From Altererythrobacter xiamenensis (GTDB lineage Bacteria; Pseudomonadota; Alphaproteobacteria; Sphingomonadales; Sphingomonadaceae), in contig NZ_FXWG01000001.1 in NCBI RefSeq assembly GCF_900177715.1, positions 434,001-498,000 of the forward strand: a stretch of DNA of 64,000 bases, in the 5' to 3' direction. The first letter of the stretch is position 1; each line of letters starts with the position of its first letter. Below are positions 45,028 through 53,128 of this stretch, piece after piece. The position numbers and the translations under genes are program-made. Below the pieces are notes generated by a model that saw only the letters and a list, made by a program, of their open reading frames with translations, was not told the DNA's origin and made no database searches.

Positions 45028-46334
45028 ACTACCATATACCTCGGGATGGAACTGACCGGAAGGCCAGTTGCGAGCCCGCGTCCGGGAAGGACAGGCTGCG
45101 CATCGGCCTCCTCAATGTGAAACACAGCCCGAACCTTGGCGACGGCATCATCGCCGAATGCCTCGAAACCGAGCTATCCCGCATCCGGCCCGACTGGCAG
45201 GTCGCATCGATCGACCTTGCGGGACGCGAGGAATACGGGACGGGCCTCGATGCCTCGCGCGGGCTTGTCCTGCGTATCCTGGAGGCCCTGCCGGGACCGC
45301 TTCGGCAAATCGCCACCAGTGCCGCCCTGTCGCTGCTCATCGCGACCAAATACCGCCCGCGTTGGCGTCGGCGCCTTGAAGGCACGGCGGGCGTCGTCGT
45401 CGGAGGCGGACAGCTTTTTGCCGATACCGACCTCAATTTCCCGCTCAAGCTACGCGCCGCTCTCGGCGAGGTGCGGCGGGCCGGTGCGCATGCCGCTGTC
45501 TTTGGCGTGGGCGTGGCACGGGAAATGTCGAAACCTGCGCGCAGCCTGTTCCTGTCCGGATTGCGCAAGGTCGATCTGTGCCACGTAGCGGTGCGTGACG
45601 GAGCCTCGCGCTTCAACTGGAACCGGCATTTTTCGCGATCCGGGTTGCCAGAGGCAAGCCTGTGCTGCGATCCAGGACTGCTGGCCGGTGAGATCTACCC
45701 TTTGGCAGAGCAGTCGGAACGCGACCGCCCGCTGATCGGCTTGGGAATCGTCAATCCCCGAACCCTCGACCTTCATTCGCACGACGATGACGACTTCTCG
45801 GTCCGCGTCGCGCGCGAGTTCTGGGTGAAACTGGCGCACGCTCTTCTTAAAACAGGTCTGGATGTCAGCCTTTTCACAAATGGCCCGCACGACGACGAGT
45901 TGTTCCTCGAGAGCGTCCTTTCCGCCGCGAGTGACCCGCGGATCGCACGTGCAGCGCGGCCACGCACGCCGTCGGATCTGGCGGCAACCATTGCCGGCTT
46001 CGACGGTGTCGCTGCGCACCGTCTTCATGCCTGCATTCTCGCCTACGCTTTCCGCGTTCCGCATGTCGGATTGTCCTGGGACCCCAAGCTGGAGGCATTC
46101 TTCACCTCGGTCGGCAGGCGGGGCTATGTCGCGAACCATACCGAGGGCGAGGCGGCCGAAATCGCCGCGATGGTCGGCACGGCTCTCGATGAAGGGATCG
46201 ATCCCGCGACCCATGCGAGAACGATCGCGACAACCCGCCATGCAATAGAGCAATGTGCGGAGAGTCTGGAGCGAGCTATCGGCGGCGCGAATGCCGCCGA
46301 GCCATCAAAGATCGAGGATACGGTCGGGGCGTGA
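45024..46334 (+). CDS. Polysaccharide pyruvyl transferase family protein
   Basis: A 436-aa soluble enzyme of the CsaB/WcaK-type family that puts pyruvate ketals on polysaccharides from phosphoenolpyruvate. Features are LNVKHSPNLGDGIIAECLE near the start, the glycine loop GVVVGGGQLFAD, and the C-terminal FDGVAAHRLHACILAYAFRV with PHVGLSWDPKLEAFF. The conserved HRLHA is the family mark. Pyruvylation would give the polymer negative charge. Its last 30 bases overlap the end of the GT2 gene on the other strand. Confidence 0.88.
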   Translation: MNYHIPRDGTDRKASCEPASGKDRLRIGLLNVKHSPNLGDGIIAECLETELSRIRPDWQVASIDLAGREEYGTGLDASRGLVLRILEALPGPLRQIATSAALSLLIATKYRPRWRRRLEGTAGVVVGGGQLFADTDLNFPLKLRAALGEVRRAGAHAAVFGVGVAREMSKPARSLFLSGLRKVDLCHVAVRDGASRFNWNRHFSRSGLPEASLCCDPGLLAGEIYPLAEQSERDRPLIGLGIVNPRTLDLHSHDDDDFSVRVAREFWVKLAHALLKTGLDVSLFTNGPHDDELFLESVLSAASDPRIARAARPRTPSDLAATIAGFDGVAAHRLHACILAYAFRVPHVGLSWDPKLEAFFTSVGRRGYVANHTEGEAAEIAAMVGTALDEGIDPATHARTIATTRHAIEQCAESLERAIGGANAAEPSKIEDTVGA

Positions 46335-47219
46335 TCGCCCGCGCATGATGTCGACCAGTCCCACGAGATTGCCCTTCAGCCGGCCACGCCGATCTATGAA
46401 GGGTTCGGGCCAGACCGATCTGATCGTGTTCACCACCAGGTATTTGGCAATGTTCTCATACATCGGACGCTTGGGCGCGGTCCCCTTGCGAATGAGATAC
46501 ATCGAGTTCGCGACCTGCGAATAGCCGAGCCGCACACCCGAGGTGCGCCCGGCCTTGATTCCGCGATGCACACCCACCAGCCGGCTCAGCCGCAAGAGCT
46601 TGCCCTCGGTCATCAGCTGATAGGTCAGGTCGAGGTCTTCCATCCAGCCGTAGAGCGGCAGGTTCTCGTCGAAACGGCGATTGCCCAAGGCCGCGCTACG
46701 GACCGCCATATTGCACCCGTAGAGGCCGAACAGCTGTTCTTCATCGGGATTGCCATTGGGGAAGAGCTGCGTGTGGCGCTCGATCGTCTCGCAGGCTTCG
46801 GCGCGGCTGAGCCCGGCGCCATGGACCCCGTCGGCCAATACCAGCCCCGTAGCCCCGACGAGATCGCGGCGCGCCTTGAAGACCTTTTCCAGCCGCTCGA
46901 GATAATGTTTCTCCGGAACGAAATCGTCGTCGAAGAAAACCAGCACATCGCAATCATCGGCCACCAGGTCGATCGCAAGGTTGCGCTGGATGCAGCTGCC
47001 CTTGTGCTTGCTCAGCAGCGTTTCGTTGCCGAGCTCCTCGTTCGGCGAAGGCGCATCCTGCGGTCGTGCAACGGAGAAGATCGTGCGGTCGGGCTTGCGG
47101 GTCTGAGCGCACAGATCCTCCACCAGCTCCTCGGCCGCTTCACGCCGGCCAAGCGTCGCCACGATCACCGCTATTCGCACGCCCTGCTCCCTTCCGATGG
47201 ATAGCCCAGATGGCGTCAT
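46305..47219 (-). CDS. Glycosyltransferase family 2 (second)
   Basis: A 304-aa GT-A transferase beginning RIAVIVATLGRREAAEELVE. The metal-binding motif is in VLVFFDDDFVPE and the catalytic-base region in YGWMEDLDLTYQL. It has the GCNMAVRSAALGNRRFDENL block of this GT2 branch. It is the only minus-strand gene in this part of the cluster, converging on the pyruvyl transferase and diverging from the propeller protein across about 90 bases. Confidence 0.88.
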   Translation of the reverse strand: MTPSGLSIGREQGVRIAVIVATLGRREAAEELVEDLCAQTRKPDRTIFSVARPQDAPSPNEELGNETLLSKHKGSCIQRNLAIDLVADDCDVLVFFDDDFVPEKHYLERLEKVFKARRDLVGATGLVLADGVHGAGLSRAEACETIERHTQLFPNGNPDEEQLFGLYGCNMAVRSAALGNRRFDENLPLYGWMEDLDLTYQLMTEGKLLRLSRLVGVHRGIKAGRTSGVRLGYSQVANSMYLIRKGTAPKRPMYENIAKYLVVNTIRSVWPEPFIDRRGRLKGNLVGLVDIMRGRSRPDRILDL

Positions 47220-47312
47220 AGCGTGTTTCAGGGGTCAAGCGGCACTGACCAAGAATCGTACCACTTAATATACCATGCTCCGCGCTCGCCGGGCGCGTAT
47301 GTTTCGTCCGAG

Positions 47313-48929
47313 ATGGGCAGACGCGAAACCTCCAGGTTGCCGTTGAAAGTCGCGATCCTCGTGAAGGAGGATCGTGCGCTTGAATCATGGGAAACCGCCC
47401 TATTTGAGCGGGTTATGCGCAATCCGGAAGTCGCGGTCACGGCGTTCGTGGTGGCGGGCCCGAGCGATGCCGCCATCCGCCCCTCCCTTCCATTCAGGCT
47501 GGTTTCGGCGCTCGACCGGCGCCTGTTCGGCCGCGCAAACGATGCCCCTTTCGAAGGAGTGATGGGCGCTTACCACCAAATCCCGAAGGTGCATTGGAAT
47601 GACTGGATAAAACAAAGCGGGGACGTCGACGTCCTGCTTGCGCACTGTGCTACCAAGTCGGCGCCGATCGCGGCAGAGCTGTGGGAATACCATTTCAATG
47701 CAGATTCGGGCGCCTCTCCGCAGGCTTTCGGCTTCAGCGAGGTGCTCGCCGGCGAACCCGTTACCGAGCTTGCCATCCTGCGCAGGCGGCCCGATGGAAC
47801 CCGGGACGTAGCGTGCCGCTGCACCAGCGGAACCAAGTTCAGCGCTGCCTTCAACGCCGCATATGCGAAAGGCATGCTGCCATCACTGGTGGAGCGTGAA
47901 CTGGTGAGCAGTGCGCGCGGCAGGTCCAGGGCCGACCACACGCAATCGGCAAGCTTCGACATCCCTTCCCCTCCGCGCCAACCGACACTCGTTGAAACCG
48001 CGCTCTATTGTGCGAGGTTAACCGCGACAGTGGTCCGCCGCATGGTCACCGGCGCCCTTCGCAAGCTGGGCGGCGAACCGGGAAACTGGTCGCTTGTCGT
48101 CAGCGAGGGCGACATCCTCAACTCGCCGCTCGACCGCCTGACCGAGCTCAAGCAGCCCAAGGGCGAGTTTCGCGCCGACCCCTTCCTGTTCGAGCGCGGC
48201 GGAGAGAAATACGTTTTCTTCGAAGCCTGCGGCCACGGCGGAGCAAAGGGACGGATCGAGGTTGGCCGCATCGCGGGCGATCGCCTCGAAGATGTCCAGG
48301 CGCTCGATCTCGGCGATGCGCACAATTCCTACCCCTACATCTTCGAGCATCGCGGCGACGTTTTTATGATCCCCGAGACGCATGAGCGAAACCGCGTCGA
48401 AGTGTGGCGCTGCGTCGATTTCCCCGGGCAGTGGACACTTCATGCGACCGCGCTGGAAGGGGAGTCTCCGGCGGATACCGTGCTGTTCGAATGGGAAGGC
48501 CAGCACTGGCTCTTCACCAATCTCGGATCCGGCAGCTTTCATGACCATTGCGCCGAACTTCATGTCTATCGCGTCGATGGACCGGGTCTTGAGACAATCG
48601 AGCCGCATCCGCTCAACCCGGTCGTGATCGACACCACCAGCGCGCGCAACGGCGGACGACCGTTCATCCGCGACGGAAGGCTTATCCGACCGGGCCAGAT
48701 CACCAGCCATGGCCTCTATGGCTACGGTCTCAAGCTGCTCGAAGTGACCCGGCTTTCGATGGACGACTATGCGGAATGCGAGGTCCGCAGGATCGAGCCG
48801 CAACTCGATCGCAGCACTACCGGTTGCCATCATTTCGATGTCGCGCAGGACATGTTCATCATGGATGTGCGGCGCGCCTATGGCGCCAAGCTCCTCGGCG
48901 CGCGTCCCATCGCGGTGCGTGCGACATGA
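47313..48929 (+). CDS. Formyltransferase-like plus GINT1-like beta-propeller protein
   Basis: A 538-aa two-part protein. Residues about 10-200 resemble a degenerate formyltransferase fold (LKVAILVKEDRALESWETAL, then ELWEYHFNADSG and FSEVLAGEPVTELAILRRRP). From about residue 280 a beta-propeller follows, like the N-terminal domain of plant glucosamine inositolphosphorylceramide transferases (EFRADPFLFERGGEKYVFFE, YPYIFEHRGDVFMIPET, HWLFTNLGSG). The GT64 catalytic domain of the plant protein is absent. Start is uncertain: ATG 47223 or 47313. Function unknown; by context it modifies or recognises a sugar. Overlaps the GT4 gene by four bases. Confidence 0.78.
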   Translation: MGRRETSRLPLKVAILVKEDRALESWETALFERVMRNPEVAVTAFVVAGPSDAAIRPSLPFRLVSALDRRLFGRANDAPFEGVMGAYHQIPKVHWNDWIKQSGDVDVLLAHCATKSAPIAAELWEYHFNADSGASPQAFGFSEVLAGEPVTELAILRRRPDGTRDVACRCTSGTKFSAAFNAAYAKGMLPSLVERELVSSARGRSRADHTQSASFDIPSPPRQPTLVETALYCARLTATVVRRMVTGALRKLGGEPGNWSLVVSEGDILNSPLDRLTELKQPKGEFRADPFLFERGGEKYVFFEACGHGGAKGRIEVGRIAGDRLEDVQALDLGDAHNSYPYIFEHRGDVFMIPETHERNRVEVWRCVDFPGQWTLHATALEGESPADTVLFEWEGQHWLFTNLGSGSFHDHCAELHVYRVDGPGLETIEPHPLNPVVIDTTSARNGGRPFIRDGRLIRPGQITSHGLYGYGLKLLEVTRLSMDDYAECEVRRIEPQLDRSTTGCHHFDVAQDMFIMDVRRAYGAKLLGARPIAVRAT

Positions 48930-50215
48930 ACCCGCAGCGGATCATCATCCTCAACGACCGTTCGAAAGCGACCGGCGGGGCAACTTCGCTCGCGCTGCTT
49001 TCGGCGCGGCAATTGGCTTCCGCCGGATACGAAGTCATCTACGTGACCGGCGACGATGGCTCGGAAAGCGAGCTTCCCGAGGGGATCGAACTCGTGACGC
49101 TGGGCGACAGGTCGCTGCTGGAGCTACCCTTCGCGCAGCAGGTTTCCAAAGGCCTCTACAACCGGGCGGCGGCGAGGCTGGTGGAGCGCGTGATCGACCG
49201 CTTCGATACGCCGGGCACGGTCTATCACCTGCACGGCTGGGCGCAGATCCTTTCGCCCGCGGCGCTCGGTGCGCTGTCGCGTGTCGAAGACCGGCTGGTG
49301 GTGCACGCGCATGACTTCTTCCACGCCTGCCCCAACGGTACCTATTTCGACTTCCGCAAGGAGGCTGTGTGCAATCTAGCGCCGCTTAGCGCCGCGTGCC
49401 TCGCCACCAATTGCGACAAACGCAGCCGCGCGCAAAAGGTGTTTCGGACGGCCCGCATGCTGGTGAAGGACCAACTTCTCAGCCTGCGGCACACGCGCGC
49501 ATTGGTGGCAGTGATCCATCCCTTCATGGCAGAATGGCTCGTCCGGGCGGGAATCGATCCCGACCGCATTCGCGTGGTCCGCAATCCGGTGAAGCCGTTC
49601 CGGCCGGACCGGGTCGAGGCAGAGCGAAATGCAGAGATCGTATTCATCGGACGGGTCGAGGAAGAGAAAGGCGCCGATCTGGCGGCGGAGGCCGCGCGCG
49701 CAGCAGGCCGCCCTTTGAGTATTATCGGCGATGGATCGGACAGGGCGCGACTTGCCGCGCAGTACCCTGAAATTACCTGGCATGGCTGGCGCTCTCACGC
49801 CGAGATCGCCGATCTGATTGGCAGCGCGCGCGCGCTCATCATGCCCAGCAGATTGCCCGAACCGTTTGGTCTCGTCGCGCTCGAGGCCCTGCAAAGCGGC
49901 GTTCCACTGGTCGCATTCGACGACAGTTTCGTCGCCCGTGAAGCGGCCGAGCTTGGATGCGCTTTCCTCGCCCGGGGGCGGCACGCGGGATCGCTTGCGA
50001 GTGCAGTCACGGAGCTCGATGATGACGAGCGGATCGAGGCGGCCAGCCGTGCCGCATTCGAACAGTCACACGCTCTTTCGCACACGCACGAAAGCTGGCG
50101 CGACGGATTGCTCGACCTTTACCGCGAGCTTCTGGAGAGCGAGCCGAGCGTGGTGAGAGAGCCTTCGAAATCGTCCAGCACAAACGCCGGGATACAACAA
50201 GTCCTTTCGCCCTGA
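48926..50215 (+). CDS. Glycosyltransferase family 4 (second)
   Basis: A 429-aa GT-B transferase. N-terminal features are RSKATGGATSLALLSARQLA and VHAHDFFHACPNGTYFDFR, which is a known block in this branch. The donor domain has IVFIGRVEEEKGADL and RLPEPFGLVALEALQSGVPL with the E-x7-E motif. The ATG at 48926 overlaps the stop of the propeller protein; the longer ORF to 48776 is rejected. Adds a sugar to the repeat unit or a side chain. Confidence 0.92.
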   Translation: MNPQRIIILNDRSKATGGATSLALLSARQLASAGYEVIYVTGDDGSESELPEGIELVTLGDRSLLELPFAQQVSKGLYNRAAARLVERVIDRFDTPGTVYHLHGWAQILSPAALGALSRVEDRLVVHAHDFFHACPNGTYFDFRKEAVCNLAPLSAACLATNCDKRSRAQKVFRTARMLVKDQLLSLRHTRALVAVIHPFMAEWLVRAGIDPDRIRVVRNPVKPFRPDRVEAERNAEIVFIGRVEEEKGADLAAEAARAAGRPLSIIGDGSDRARLAAQYPEITWHGWRSHAEIADLIGSARALIMPSRLPEPFGLVALEALQSGVPLVAFDDSFVAREAAELGCAFLARGRHAGSLASAVTELDDDERIEAASRAAFEQSHALSHTHESWRDGLLDLYRELLESEPSVVREPSKSSSTNAGIQQVLSP

Positions 50216-50282
50216 GCGAAGCGGGCGGCTTGACACGAACATAGAGAAACAGGGCCATTTCAAGGCCCGAAAGGGAAGAAAG

Positions 50283-51416
50283 ATGGACGGGATTGCAGCC
50301 TTCAAACGGATATTCACCTTCCTCATCGCGCAGATCGTGTTGCTGATCACTGCCGCAAGCTATCTCACCTATATCGCAATGCACCACGCGGGCAGGCCGG
50401 ACATGGCAGTTGCCGCCGCGACCGCACTAATCTTCGCGGCAATCGCCCTGCTGGTCATGCGCTATGCTTGGCCGATCGGGATCACCGGGGTCGAGCTGTT
50501 CTGGGGAACGAGCGTCAAACAGCATGTCGAACGGCTCATGCTGCCAGCGCTCGCTTTCGGCGCAGGCGCGATGTTCCTCACGGCCGGCGCCTTCGCATTT
50601 GCCGGCCGCACAACGGTCGCTCGCCTTGTCGAAGCGCTGCTGGCAGCCTCCGCCATCGGTGTGCCCCTGATCGTCTCCTTGCTTCTGATCGTGTCGGCAA
50701 CCCGTCGGCTGAGGGCTTATCGGAAAGGCCATGCGATGATGGAGGCCAAGCTGGAACAGATGCCCGAATTGGAGAGGGTTTCCGTTTCGATTGCGAGCGA
50801 GGAAGGATCGACCGACACGACGGTGAGGCCCGATCCACAAGGCTTTACCTTCGCCGGACTGACATCGAAACCATGGTACGAGGCGAGCGATTTTCCCTGG
50901 GTCGCCGCGTTCGAGGACGCGGTCGACGAGATCACCGCCGAATACGAAGCGCTGCGGGAGCAGCATGCGGACGGCATAAAGGCATACAGCTACGCTGGCC
51001 TGGAAGGGGATTTCTGGCAGAGTTTCCAGTTCGTCACGCGGCACCGCGAAATGCCCGAAAGAACCGTACTCTGTCCGAAAACCGCCGCTCTGCTAAAGAC
51101 GATCCCCCACTATCCGGCCTTCCGCGATGCGATGTTCTCCATCCTCGAGGGCGGCGGGGTCATTAGCCCCCATCGTGACGTGTCGAATGTTTTCCTGACG
51201 ATGCACCTGCCGCTAATCGTGCCGGGCAACGGCTTCATGGAAGTCGGCGGCCTCAAGCGCGAGTGGAAGCGCGGTGAGGCGATGATCTTCGATTCTTCCT
51301 ATCATCATCAGGCGCAGAACAATTCTAACGAGGACCGCGTGGTTCTGCTGGTCGATTTCCTCCACCCCGACCTGACCGATGACGAGGCGCGGTGGGTCCA
51401 CGCGTCGCGGCTATGA
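50283..51416 (+). CDS. Membrane-anchored aspartyl/asparaginyl beta-hydroxylase-like protein
   Basis: A 377-aa protein with four hydrophobic helices in its first 150 residues, then a cytoplasmic or periplasmic AspH-type Fe(II)/2-oxoglutarate dioxygenase domain. The iron-binding His and Asp are in GVISPHRDVSNVF; a second His lies in SSYHHQAQNN and the co-substrate Arg in NEDRVVLLVDF. Relatives include LpxO, which hydroxylates lipid A acyl chains. Four helices before such a domain is not common. In this cluster it may hydroxylate an acyl or lipid group; no direct evidence. Overlaps the GH16 gene by four bases. Confidence 0.85.
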   Translation: MDGIAAFKRIFTFLIAQIVLLITAASYLTYIAMHHAGRPDMAVAAATALIFAAIALLVMRYAWPIGITGVELFWGTSVKQHVERLMLPALAFGAGAMFLTAGAFAFAGRTTVARLVEALLAASAIGVPLIVSLLLIVSATRRLRAYRKGHAMMEAKLEQMPELERVSVSIASEEGSTDTTVRPDPQGFTFAGLTSKPWYEASDFPWVAAFEDAVDEITAEYEALREQHADGIKAYSYAGLEGDFWQSFQFVTRHREMPERTVLCPKTAALLKTIPHYPAFRDAMFSILEGGGVISPHRDVSNVFLTMHLPLIVPGNGFMEVGGLKREWKRGEAMIFDSSYHHQAQNNSNEDRVVLLVDFLHPDLTDDEARWVHASRL

Positions 51417-52249
51417 CGGGTCTCGCGCGACCATGGTTCGCCTCGCTCGCGCTGCTGGCACTGTTCAGCTGCAGCGGCGCGGCCGAGGAAGCCCGCGGTT
51501 CCCGAGGGACTGAAGGCCAGACACTCGATCTGGCGGAGTTCGAACCGTCCTTCGCCGAGGAATTCGATAGCCTGGACGTTTCCGAATGGGGCTGTCTCAC
51601 CAAATGGATCGCGCACACGCCCTGGGCGGGCGACTTCGGCTCGGCGCGCTTCATGGCGCCGGGCAAGGAGTTCCCCTTCACTATCGAGAGCGGCGTGCTA
51701 TCGATCCATGCGCGGCGGCGCGCAGGGGGAAGCTGGCAATCGGGCATGCTGTCGTCCTGGGACGCATGCAACAGCGGCTTTGCCCAGAAATACGGCTATT
51801 TCGAAACGCGGATGCGCCTGCCCGAAGCGCCCGGTTTCTGGCCGTCATTCTGGCTGATCGGTGTCGACAAGAGCCGCGGCACGGCGGAGATCGACGTGTT
51901 CGAATATCTCACACATGAGCCAGGCAAGTTCAGCCTCGGTCTTCTCAAGCATCCTGCGAAGGAGGGACAGGAACGGCTGAGCTACACGACCAAGCATCAG
52001 ATCGAACCCGGCCTGCTCAGCGATCGTTTCAACACCTTCGGAGTGGAAGTCTCGCAAGCGGAGACGGTGTTCTATCTCAACCGTGAAGCGATCTGGCGGA
52101 CCGAGACGCCGGACGAGTTCAACCAGCCGATGTATATGCTCGTCTCTTTCCCCGCCGATACGGGTGAGATGGACAGGACGACGCCCGACAATGTGCGGAT
52201 GGAGGTCGACTACGTCCGCGCCTACCAGCGAAAGCCGATCGGATTTTGA
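51413..52249 (+). CDS. Glycoside hydrolase family 16 lipoprotein
   Basis: A 278-aa endo-acting glycanase. The signal peptide ends with the lipobox LFSC (SLALLALFSCSG), so the enzyme is lipid-anchored. The GH16 catalytic motif E-x-D-x-x-E is intact in TAEIDVFEYL, preceded by the usual FWPSFWLIG and YGYFETRMRLPEAPGF. The substrate is probably the cluster's own polymer, cut to control length or release chains, as ExoK does for succinoglycan. Overlaps the hydroxylase gene by four bases (ATGA). Confidence 0.93.
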   Translation: MTGLARPWFASLALLALFSCSGAAEEARGSRGTEGQTLDLAEFEPSFAEEFDSLDVSEWGCLTKWIAHTPWAGDFGSARFMAPGKEFPFTIESGVLSIHARRRAGGSWQSGMLSSWDACNSGFAQKYGYFETRMRLPEAPGFWPSFWLIGVDKSRGTAEIDVFEYLTHEPGKFSLGLLKHPAKEGQERLSYTTKHQIEPGLLSDRFNTFGVEVSQAETVFYLNREAIWRTETPDEFNQPMYMLVSFPADTGEMDRTTPDNVRMEVDYVRAYQRKPIGF

Positions 52250-52270
52250 ATATGTAAGAGGCGGGTCCGC

Positions 52271-53128
52271 TCAGGCGGGCTCGCGCTCGGGCACCTTGAA
52301 GGTCCGGCCCAGGATCGTGTCGCGCGCCAGCCAGTAGAGCATCACCGGATTTCGTGCCGCGCGCGAAAGCGAATAAGGGAGCCAGGCCGATCCATAAGGC
52401 AAGTAGAGCCGTGCCTTGGCGCCGAAGCGTTTGCCTTCGGCCAAGGCCGGTTCAACCGGCAGCGGGAAGACGAACTCCTGCTCGAACGGCGTGCCGGCAT
52501 CGTGGAGTATTTGCATTGCCTTGGCGGCCAATGGCGCGTCATGCGTGGCAACGCCGACGAAGGACGCGCGGCCTGCGAGCCGCTCTATGACGCGCAGATA
52601 TCCCTCGCGAAGGTCGATGTCGGGATCGGTCGGGTCGACCCACTGCCCCTTCACCACGCGCACCCGTACGCCCATGTCGATGGCGATCTCGGCATCTTCC
52701 AGGCTGCGATGCCAGCGCCCCGGAATGGCCCAGCCCATCCCCTCCGGCCCGGTCTTTTCGAGGGCGGCAATAATATCGTCAGACTTGTGCGGATCATGCG
52801 CGTCGAAAATGACCTGTTGGCCCAGTTCACGTGCCCGCGCCACGACACGGTCGATCTCTTCCTGCCGTTCCCACAGCGCAGGAATCTTCGCCGCCAGCGC
52901 GAGGTCGAGACCGCGTTCCGCGCCCTGTTCCATTATCTTGAGATATTCGTCGGCGACGACGGGGGGCTGCTCCTTGCCATCGTTCCAGTAACACATGGTG
53001 CAGGAGAAACCCGCGTGTGCGGCCCGCTCGGCAAAGTCGAGCGCGCCGGGAAGATCGTCTCCCGCGACATAGGCACGCGTGGCATGCTTCACGAGCGGCA
53101 TGACCATTGGCGCAATGAGTTTACGCAT
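52271..53128 (-). CDS. Proline dehydrogenase-like flavoprotein
   Basis: A 285-aa protein that follows the TIM-barrel of proline dehydrogenase: RVRVVKGQWVDPTDPDIDLR, FVGVATHDAPLAAKAM and LYLPYGSAWLPYSLSR match the VKGAY, ATHN and YVPYG blocks of that family in divergent form. The FAD-binding residues cannot be judged by eye. In usual genomes PRODH sits with P5C dehydrogenase; here it is at the end of a polysaccharide cluster, paired with a CelD protein (8-base overlap). It may have another substrate, or the link to the cluster may be accidental. Confidence 0.72.
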   Translation of the reverse strand: MRKLIAPMVMPLVKHATRAYVAGDDLPGALDFAERAAHAGFSCTMCYWNDGKEQPPVVADEYLKIMEQGAERGLDLALAAKIPALWERQEEIDRVVARARELGQQVIFDAHDPHKSDDIIAALEKTGPEGMGWAIPGRWHRSLEDAEIAIDMGVRVRVVKGQWVDPTDPDIDLREGYLRVIERLAGRASFVGVATHDAPLAAKAMQILHDAGTPFEQEFVFPLPVEPALAEGKRFGAKARLYLPYGSAWLPYSLSRAARNPVMLYWLARDTILGRTFKVPEREPA

